Source of the DNA: Dactylorhiza incarnata
Lineage: Eukaryota > Streptophyta > Magnoliopsida > Asparagales > Orchidaceae
DNA: 64,000 nt
Direction of reading: 5' to 3'
Assembly (NCBI GenBank): GCA_033032865.1
Contig: JAWHQI010000166.1
Coordinates: 4,216,001 to 4,280,000, forward strand
Part shown: positions 56,747 to 64,000 of the stretch, piece by piece
Numbering within the stretch: position 1 is the first letter of the stretch
Layout of the letters: each line of letters starts with the position of its first letter
Notes under the pieces: model-generated
Told to the model about the DNA's origin: nothing
Seen by the model: the letters and a program-made list of their open reading frames with translations, nothing else
The model's database searches: none
Program-made: the position numbers and the translations under genes

Positions 56747-57099
56747 TAGGTTTCGATCCTAGGACCTGTGGGTTATGGGCCCACCACGATTCCGCTGCGC
56801 CACTCTGATAGCGTGAACGAATTGGTATCAGCTTCTAGGGTTCCGTGTCCTTCTAAGGAATTCGTGGACGAATTCATTTAAGGGGTGGTGAGCACGTGTG
56901 TGCGCTACCGTCGAGACGTAAAATAAACCCAAAAATGTCCACTTAGGAATAAAATGTAACAACAAACCAACAATTATTGCATAATTTTGGAACCTGCGTG
57001 TTCCTTTTGTTGATTAGTTGCGACTGTGCTGTCGCCTAACTGTGTGATGCACTCGTGTAGGGCACTCGATGTGCAGCGGGACCGTCGCATCCTCGTGAC
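56747..57099 (+). other. Leader of the plus-strand chromovirus
   Basis: Noncoding leader between primer site and gag. The bases just after the primer site (about 56755-56835) resemble part of a tRNA gene (GGTTTCGATCCTAGGACC..GGG), but no full tRNA fold is evident. Confidence 0.55.
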
Positions 57100-58050
57100 G
57101 TGGTTGAGAGTAGCGGGTCTGCTGAGGTTCCTACACCTTCGTCTGCTGAGATGGTTCGGCTAGTTACAGAAGCTGTTCTAGCTGCGTTGAATGGCCAGCC
57201 TGGAAGGCAAGGTCAACCGCCGGTGCAGGAAGTGGCCCCAGAGCCACTAAGAGTGGAGCAAGTCCCCGTGAGGCGTGCTGCTGAGCAACAGCTGAAGCAC
57301 TTCCTGGGATTTCGACCTCCTCCGTTTACCGGGGTTGAATCCCCAGCTGAGGCCGAGGAATGGTTGTCGCATATGGAGCGAATTCTGACAGCGACACAGT
57401 CGGATGAAGCGCAGGAAGTGACCTTCGCTACTTTCTTGTTGTTAAAGGAAGCCAGGCGGTGGTGGGATGAGGTAGAGAGGCGCTAGTTTGCGGGAAGGCG
57501 ACTGGTTGATGTGCCGATGGAAGAGTTCTCGAGAATCTTCCTGGCAAGGTATGTGCCTCCGTCGCAGCCGATCGCGATGGAGAACCAGTTCCTGGCTCTG
57601 ATGCAGGGTGATAGACTGGTTGATGACTACCTGTATGAGTTCACCCTCCTCGGGCGTTACGCTGGAACTTCTTTCGACGACGAGGGGAGAAGGGTGAACA
57701 GGTTCTACGGAAGTTTGTGTAGTGAGTTGCGGTACCTTCTGACAGGGCCGTTGACGCAGGGTTTCACGACCCTCATTAGTTCAGCCCGAGCGCTTGAGCA
57801 GGACATGCTCAGGGAGAAGGGCAAGGTGGCTGTGGTCGAGGCAGTGCCGGAGGGCAAGGCGCCGAGTGCAGCGAAGTTGCGGAGGTTGAATCGCTGGAAG
57901 AAGGCTCGATTATCTGGGTCAGCTCCTTCTGCTTCGGGCGAGTCGTCTGGACGTGGCCCTCTTATTTGTTTTACTTGAGGCAGGCCTGGCCATTTCTCTT
58001 GGGATTGTCGCAGTGGGCTTCCAAGGTCAGAGAAGAAGACTGGGCCATCT
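57100..58050 (+). pseudogene. gag: Gag of the plus-strand chromovirus
   Basis: Frame 57100-57978 (same phase as pol) encodes a Tekay-type Gag: QLKHFLGFRPPPFTGVESPAEAEEWL, LLKEARRWWDEVERR, then a TAG stop at 57484-57486 where the minus-strand relative has Gln, then EEFSRIFLARYVPPSQ and GRYAGTSFDDEGRRVNRFYGSL. The zinc knuckle follows, but its second Cys codon is TGA (57976-57978), leaving C-x2-stop...GH...C. No in-phase ATG is evident upstream of 57100 (a GTG codon), so the initiator also appears to have been lost. Confidence 0.85.
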
Positions 58051-58092
58051 TATTCTGAGAATGGGAAGGCGGCTGAGTCCACTGCCTCCCGT

Positions 58093-59475
58093 ATGGCTCC
58101 CCCGCAGCCCAGAGTCTTCAGTCTTGGTCAGCAGGAGGCTATCAAAGCCAAGGACGTCGTGACAGGCTTTGTAAATGTTGTAGGCGTTCCAGCGAGAGCG
58201 CTTTTTGATACTGGAGCTTCGCACTCCTTCTTATCGTCGGACTTCGCCCAATGTATTGGTGCGCCGATGATTGCTTCTGCAGATGGACTGGAGTTCCTAC
58301 TGCCGAATGGATATTCGATGCATGTGGAGAGGTGTTGCTACGTGAAGGTTCTAGTTGGAAGCCAGGAGTATGACCTGAAAGCATCATTACTCCCCCTGGT
58401 TGAGTTCGATGTAATCTTCGGCATGGACTGGCTGTCGGAACAGCGTGCGTGCATCGATTGCACCACCAAGGAGGTGAGGTATGGGCAGTGTGCCGATCGT
58501 GAGACGGTCTTTGCGGGCATGCATGGATCGAGCAAGATGTTGATGTCTGCTCTCCTGGTGTCCAAGGCAGTGCGTCAGGGAGCAGAGTTATTCTTTGCTC
58601 TAGTGGAGACTTCAACGCCGAGGCCCAGCCTAGTGGATGTTCCGGTAGTTTCAGAGTTCCCCGATGTGTTCCCGAGTGATCTCCCCGGTGCTCCACCGTG
58701 GCGGGAGATAGATTTCACGATTGAGTTGGTGCCAGGCGCTAAGCCTGTGGCCCGCTCGCCGTATCGTATGGCTCCGAAGGAGTTGGCGGAGTTGAAGCTG
58801 CAGTTGCAGGAGCTGCTTGAGCAGGGCTACGTGCGTCTGAGTTCCTCACCTTGGAGTGCACCGGTCCTCTTTGTCAAAAAGAAGGACGGTAGCCTGCGGC
58901 TTTTAATCGATTATCGGGAGCTGAACAAGCTGACCGAGAAGAACAAGTATCCTCTTCCGAGGATAGACGACTTGTTTGACCAGCTCGTTGGGTCGACAGT
59001 ATACTCGAAGCTGGATTTGAAGTCCGGCTATTATCAGGTGCGGATCAGGGAGTGCGACATCCCGAAGACCGCCTTCAGTACAAGGTACGGGCAGTATGAG
59101 TTCACCGTGATGCCGTTTGGGCTGTCTAATGCGCCTTCGGTGTTTATGGACTTGATGAACCGGACTTTCCGAGAGTATCTCGACCGGTTTGTGGTCGTCT
59201 TCCTTGACGACATACTGGTCTACTCTCAGTCCGAGGAGGAGCACGGTGATCACCTGCGAGTAGTCTTGGAGGTTCTGAGGAGGAACCAGTTGTATGCCAA
59301 GTTCTCGAAGTGCGAGTTCTGGCTACCTTCCGTGGCGTTCTTAGGCCATGTGGTTAGTGGAGCGGGTGTGGCGGTAGATCCGGTGAAGGTTGCGGACATC
59401 AGGGAGTGACCTATTCTTTCTACTGTAGCGGAGGTCCGTAGCTTTCTCGGGCTGGCCGGCTATTACAGGCGCTTC
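58093..59475 (+). pseudogene. pol: Protease and reverse transcriptase of the plus-strand chromovirus
   Basis: This 438-residue open stretch is in the same phase as gag. The protease has [10 protein letters not shown] at residues 38-47 (about 58204) and [10 protein letters not shown] (about 58410). The RT has [49 protein letters not shown] and the catalytic FLDDILVYS at about 59200-59226, so both active sites are intact. It ends at TGA 59407-59409, where a Trp is expected (TGG to TGA), and the thumb region continues after that stop ([14 protein letters not shown]). Confidence 0.9.
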
Positions 59476-60103
59476 GTGGAGAACTTCTCACGGATCGCGT
59501 TGCCTCTTACGACGCTGACACGAAAGATGCAGGAGTTTATTTGGACGCCCGCGTGTGCGCAGGCTTTCGAGGAGTTGAAGCGGCGGCTTACCACTGCTCC
59601 GATCTTATGTTTGCCTTGCGGCACAGAAGGCTACGAGATCTACACTGACGCTTCTGGGAGCGGCCTTGGCTGTGTTTTGCAGCAGCATGGCAAGGTAATA
59701 GCGTACGGCTCTCGCCAGCTGAAGGTGCACGAGCGGAACTATCCGGTCCACGACTTGGAGTTGGCGGCCGTGATATTTGCCCTGAAGCTTTGGCGGCATT
59801 ATGTGTATGGCTTGAAGATCGACATCTTCACGGATCATAAGAGCCTGAAGTACCTTCTGACGCAGAAGGGGCTGAATATGCGGCAGCAGAGGTGGATGGA
59901 GTTCCTTGGGTACTACACCTTCGAGATCCGCTATACTCCCGGGAAAGGGGAATGTTGTTGCAGATGCGCTCAGTCGCAGGGCTCCAACGCAGGCCAACTG
60001 GATTCAGATGCATGATGAGCACCTGATACGTGACCTGGAGGCCTTGGGTATTTCTTGCGTGGAGAAGCGGAGCAGTGTCGGTGCCTGTTTGAGTTAGACT
60101 GAG
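59476..60103 (+). pseudogene. pol: RNase H of the plus-strand chromovirus
   Basis: The frame continues in phase with [15 protein letters not shown], then [38 protein letters not shown] and [10 protein letters not shown], so the catalytic-type acidic residues are all present. A one-base frameshift at about 59942-59950 (in the [12 protein letters not shown] block) moves the rest of pol to the next phase. A TAG stop at 60095-60097 follows. Confidence 0.88.
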
Positions 60104-61525
60104 GTGCAGTACGACCTCGCAGATAGAGTCCGCCAGGCTTTGGAACTCGATCCGAGTTTAAAGCGCTACGCGGAGGAGGCTGGTGGTGGGCCGGATGCCC
60201 AGTTTCAGGTGCGTGACGGGTTGCTGTGGAGAGGCGACCGGTTGTGCGTCCCCAAGGTGGGTGAGCTGCGCGATGAGTTGATGTACAAGGCGCATCGTAC
60301 CAGGTATTCAGTTCATCCGGGGAGCACGAAGATGTTCAAGGACATGAAGGTTCTTTTCTGGTGGTCGGGTATGAAGAGGGACATCGCTCACTACGTGGCC
60401 AAGTGCCACACTTGTGCGCTAGTGAAGGCGGAATGTTAGAAGCCCAGTGGCTTTTTGAAGTCATTACCGGTTCCAGAGTGGAAATTCGATGACATTTCCA
60501 TGGATATCGTGCATGGGCTGCCGAGATCGCAGTGCGGGAACGATGCCATCTGGGTAGTCGTAGACCGGCTGACGAAGGTGTCGCACTTTATCCCCAACCG
60601 GAGGGATGACTCGGTGGAGAAGTTGGCGAAGCTGTATGTTGATACAATAGTACGATTGCACTGTGTGCACCGTAGCATCGTCAGTGATCAAGATGGACGC
60701 TTTACTTCGAGCGACTGGAGGCTAGTCAACCGTCTATTGGGTACGAAGCTGCAGTTTAGCACGCCCTTTCATCCTCAGACGGATGGGACGATGGAGGACA
60801 TGCTCTGGATTTGCGTCCTGGATTTCGGCAAGGGGTGGGAAGATCACCTCTTTCTTGTTGAGTTCGCGTACAACAACAGCTACCAGGCGTGTATTCAGAT
60901 GGCGCCTTTCGAGGCCCTCTATGGCAGGAAGTGCCGCACTCCCTTAGCTTGGGCGGAAACGGGCGAGACGAAGCTCTTCAAGAGGAAAGACTTCGAAGAG
61001 GAGACTTCGACGGTGCGTATGATCCGGGAGAGGCTTTTGGTTGCGCAGGATAGGCAGGCGAAGTACTATAATGCGAAGCACCGCGACGTCCAGTTCGCCG
61101 TTGGCGATTGGGTATACTTGAAGATAAAGCCTTTCAAAGGAATGTCGAGGATCCGACGCTTGAAGAAGTTGAGTCCGAAGTATGTAGGGCCATTCGAGAT
61201 CACCGATCGCATCGGCCAAGCAGCTTACCGACTTGCTTTGTCGACGGAGCTGAGTGGGTTGCATGATGTCTTCCATATCTCTGTGTTGAGGAAGGCGGTG
61301 CGAGAGCCCGAATCTGTGTTGGAGGCCGTTAGTGTGCCCGTGGAGAGTAGCCTAACTACCAAGGTGACTCTGGTTTGCATTATTGATGCTAATATTCGGC
61401 AGTTGCGGAGAAAGGCCTTTAAAATGGTGAGAGTCCGTTGGGACAACTGTGGCCGTGAGGAGCTCTCTTGGGAGCCAGAAGAGATCATGCGCGAGGAGTA
61501 CCCTGATTTGTTTACTCAGGTATGA
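60104..61525 (+). pseudogene. pol: Integrase and chromodomain-like tail of the plus-strand chromovirus
   Basis: The zinc-binding segment (60270-60436: AHRTRYSVH...KCHTCALVKAEC) ends at a TAG (60437-60439). The core then reads through 61525: SMDIVHGLP (first Asp), VSDQDGRF (second Asp), HPQTDG followed directly by TMEDML. In the family, about nine residues including the third catalytic acid (Glu) lie between DG and EDML, so an in-frame deletion near 60783-60792 has removed it. The C-terminal part (VYLKIKPFKGMSRIRRLKKLSPKYVGPFEI...HISVLR) and the chromodomain-like end (RVRWDNCGREELSWEPEEIMREEYPDLF) are well kept. Confidence 0.9.
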
Positions 61526-61573
61526 CGAATTTCATTTCGTTGTTTGTGCTTTAAATTTCGGGACGAAATTTCT

Positions 61574-61589
61574 TTAAGGGGGAGAGATT
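61574..61589 (+). promoter_or_regulatory. Polypurine tract of the plus-strand chromovirus
   Basis: AAGGGGGAGAGA directly precedes the 3' LTR. Confidence 0.88.
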
Positions 61590-63292
61590 TGTAACGCCCC
61601 GAATCTATTATATTCGATTTCGGTGTGCGTTTAGAGGGTTTGGTGTGCGTTTAGCGGAGTGGTCTGCGGATAGTGATTTTGGCTAGGTTTTAAATAAAAC
61701 CTAAATCCTACCCCCCTTAACCCTAAGCAGTCGACCCCCCCTCCCGATATGTCCCTATCGCTCTCATTTCGCGTGGAGCAACCGCACCCCCTCCCGATCT
61801 CCTTCTCCCCCGTCGCCCCTCTCTCTCCTTCCCTCCTGATCGCTCCTCCTCCCTCACTCGCCGTCGGCCTGGAGCAAGGGCAAAGGACCCACTCCTCTCC
61901 CTCTTTCCCGTCGGCAAGAAGGAGCCCCCCTCCTCTTCCTCTTTCTCATTGGCAAGAAGGAGCCGCCCCGATCTTCTCCCTCTCTCTCTCTCTCTCTCGT
62001 CGACCTGAAGGAGAACCCGAGCCCTACCTCCCTCTCCTCTCTTGCCCGTCGACCAAGAGCAAGGGTAGAAATCTTTGCGGGCTTTTGTGGTGGTTTAGGG
62101 TTCCAAATTTTCGATTGGAGGCTGGATCCGTGTAGCAGCAGCCGCTACGGTTGTGCTCCGTCAAGTTCGTGCGTGGACAGCCGTTATATTCGTTAGCCGT
62201 CAAATTCGGGCGCGTCCCCATGGTTCAGAAGCGCACTTTAAGGGTAACGATCTCTTCTACCCTCATTTGGACGTGTCCTAGTCCTTTTCCGTGCATCGTT
62301 GAGGCCCCTACCCAAAAGGGTGAGGTCGTGGCCTCCGACTGGTCGATTCGTGTTATCCCCGTCAAATCTTGCATACATGTAGAGTCCATGCGTAAAATGG
62401 GCGTAGGCGCGCTGTGTGAAGCCCATCCGGGACGGTTCGTCCGGATTGGTGATGCTTTTGATATTATGTGTGCCGGGGGAAAGCTCCGTGTTGTTATACT
62501 GCTTCGTAGGACTAGAGGGTGCTACTGCATGCGCAGTAACGCCTGGGTGTGTGCCCCGGGGAGCACCCGAAGTTAGAAACAGAAATGGAGTTTCTGTTCA
62601 CTACCGCCGGCGTTAGCGTTATCGCCGGGCGATAGCTCCCAGACTTGGTTCTGGTGATTTTGTGCGTTCTGAGGCAGTGGGAGTGCTACTGCATGTGCAG
62701 CAATGCATGGGGGTGTGCCCCGGGAAGCACCCACAGCTAGAAGCCAAAATAGGGTTTCTGTGCGCTGTCGCCAGGCGTTAGCGTTAACGCCGGCGAAAGC
62801 TCCCAGACTGAGTTCTGGTGATGTTGTTGTGCCCACCTGTTGAGAGGACCTGAGGCCTGTGTGCCCGACCTGTGAGGGTGTCCTGGTGGATGACTCAGCG
62901 GCCCGTAGAGCCGACTAATTGAGAATACCTGGGATGAGGGAACGTCATACCCGCTCTTCGTGTTGTACAACGAGAGCTGTGAACAACGGGCATTTGGCGA
63001 ACCTGAAACCGCACCATCGCAACACCTGATTAGTAAGTCTCGTACAACATGTCGGGAAGCAATGAGAAAGAGTCTTCGGACTACGGGATGTTCACAATTA
63101 AAGCACGGGAGAGCCCTGGTATTCGGGTCACCGACTTTAGCATCGAAGGGCAAAGCCATCAAGAGTGGATGGTGGTGGAAGGCGGAGTACACCAAAGAGT
63201 GCCTGAGAGCACGAGACGTGGAGGTCATTCCCACGTTTGTGATTGATGCATATGTATAAATTGTTTTGGGCCGCGTTAGCCGTCTCATTCTG

Positions 63293-63356
<64 letters not shown>

Positions 63357-63863
63357 TGTGATGCTCTTGCAGGGACGAGAAACTGCCACCCCCTCGAAGG
63401 GGGTGGGGTCGTTATAATTTGGTCAGCCGTAGCTGACCGTTGCCCTGTTTTGCCACTGTTTTTGGTGGGCTTGTTGTACAGGTGCTGGACCGAGCGGGAA
63501 CATAGCGGGCTGAAGCCCCTGCGCTGCTGCGGCCCTTGAAGGCCTTTTGCTGTTCTTTTGCTTTTCATGTATGGCCGGCCTGCGCGCCGATGTTGGTAAT
63601 TTGTAAGGCCGTCGTGCCTAAATTTTGTGTTGTAAAACATTTATTCCTAAGTAATAGAAGTGGACATACCCGGGTTCGGGTTTTGTGGTTTATATATCTT
63701 GTCTCTCTCTTTTGCTTCCGCATAGAATGCTCTGAGTTAGGTTCGTTGTTTAGGGTCGTTCGATATTTCAATTAAGTGACGTTCCCGTTCGTTTTGTAGT
63801 ATATGGCGTGGGGCCCCGGCCGGACTTTCTGTTATATGCTCCCGAACGGATGGGGATGTTACA
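61590..63863 (+). repeat. 3' LTR of the plus-strand chromovirus
   Basis: 2274 bp. The TA run is longer here (about 63294-63353) than in the 5' LTR (about 56202-56224), and the C run is much shorter. Inverted motifs lie at 62600-62637 and 62763-62800. Confidence 0.95.
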
Positions 63864-64000
63864 AAGCTAAAGAGAGGACAAACGTGTTTAATTCTTTCAC
63901 CAAAATATTGTTACTAATGAGGATGTTGAAGCGGTCTTCATAGCGTTAGAGTGCCCGACGGGAGAATTGCAAGTGAAAAAAGACCTAATTAACTACATGC
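63864..64000. other. Unassigned flank at the right window edge
   Basis: AAGCT duplication followed by 132 bases without a recognisable feature. A short plus-strand phrase is open, but it is too short to judge. Confidence 0.5.

Larger units (their letters stand above)
54461..63863 (+). mobile_element. Tekay-type chromovirus (Ty3/gypsy), complete ends, defective pol
   Basis: LTRs at 54461-56731 and 61590-63863 start TGTAACGCCCCG and end GGGATGTTACA. A perfect AAGCT duplication flanks them (54456-54460, 63864-63868). The initiator-Met primer site, a single gag-pol frame, a chromodomain-like tail and a polypurine tract are all in place. The LTRs differ mainly in simple repeats (C run, CT run, TA run) and few substitutions, so the insertion is recent. 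The coding frame nevertheless has five stops, one frameshift and an integrase deletion. Confidence 0.95.

Noticed and set aside
56750..56840. Possible tRNA gene after the primer-binding site
   Set aside because: Only a T-arm-like phrase is visible. I could not form the D and anticodon arms, and the position is element leader.

Overview
The window is plant nuclear DNA (an angiosperm with a large, repeat-rich genome; I cannot name the species). It contains no ordinary host gene that I can support. Essentially all 64 kb is transposable elements nested to five levels. The evidence is structural: paired LTRs with target-site duplications (TSDs), tRNA primer-binding sites, polypurine tracts, CACTA termini, and recognisable gag, protease, RT, RNase H, integrase, chromodomain and transposase peptides.

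Layout. (1) 1-17021: Athila-like Ty3/gypsy element on the minus strand, cut by the left window edge. Its 5' LTR (6155-17021) is split by a Sirevirus-like Copia element (6873-15551) that keeps gag but no pol. (2) 17052-52513: Tat-lineage Ty3/gypsy element on the plus strand with a perfect GGGTC TSD. It keeps broken gag and protease, has lost RT, RNase H and integrase, and carries a satellite array of about 89 bp units and two intron-containing antisense genes. Its gag is interrupted by a solo LTR (18749-19961, TSD CCCCG) and by a minus-strand Tekay-type chromovirus (20142-44741). (3) Inside the leader of that chromovirus sits a complete CACTA (En/Spm) DNA transposon, 26949-42632, with 18-bp terminal inverted repeats and ACC TSD. 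It encodes a TnpA-like protein (seven exons that join in phase, 430 residues) and a TNP2-type transposase whose four exons would also join in phase except for a 220-bp Tourist-like MITE in the first exon. (4) 52514-54341: a foldback-like element of degenerate 21-23 bp repeats that reverse orientation at about 53410. The Tat element landed at its left tip (around 17047-17051). (5) 54461-63863: a second, younger Tekay-type chromovirus on the plus strand (TSD AAGCT, very similar LTRs) whose single gag-pol frame has five stops, one frameshift and an integrase missing the catalytic-Glu segment. Only about 30, 119 and 137 bases (17022-17051, 54342-54460, 63864-64000) are left unassigned.

How the parts relate. 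None of the elements looks autonomous as it stands. The Sirevirus and Tat copies have the ends needed for trans-mobilisation but not the enzymes, and the CACTA element looks inactivated by a single MITE. Several LTR families from both superfamilies carry clusters of short CpG-containing motifs, including a GCTAACGCC/GGCGTTAGC palindrome shared between Copia and gypsy elements. That sharing, the intron-bearing antisense genes, the foldback array and the nearly intact CACTA element are the points most worth a second look.
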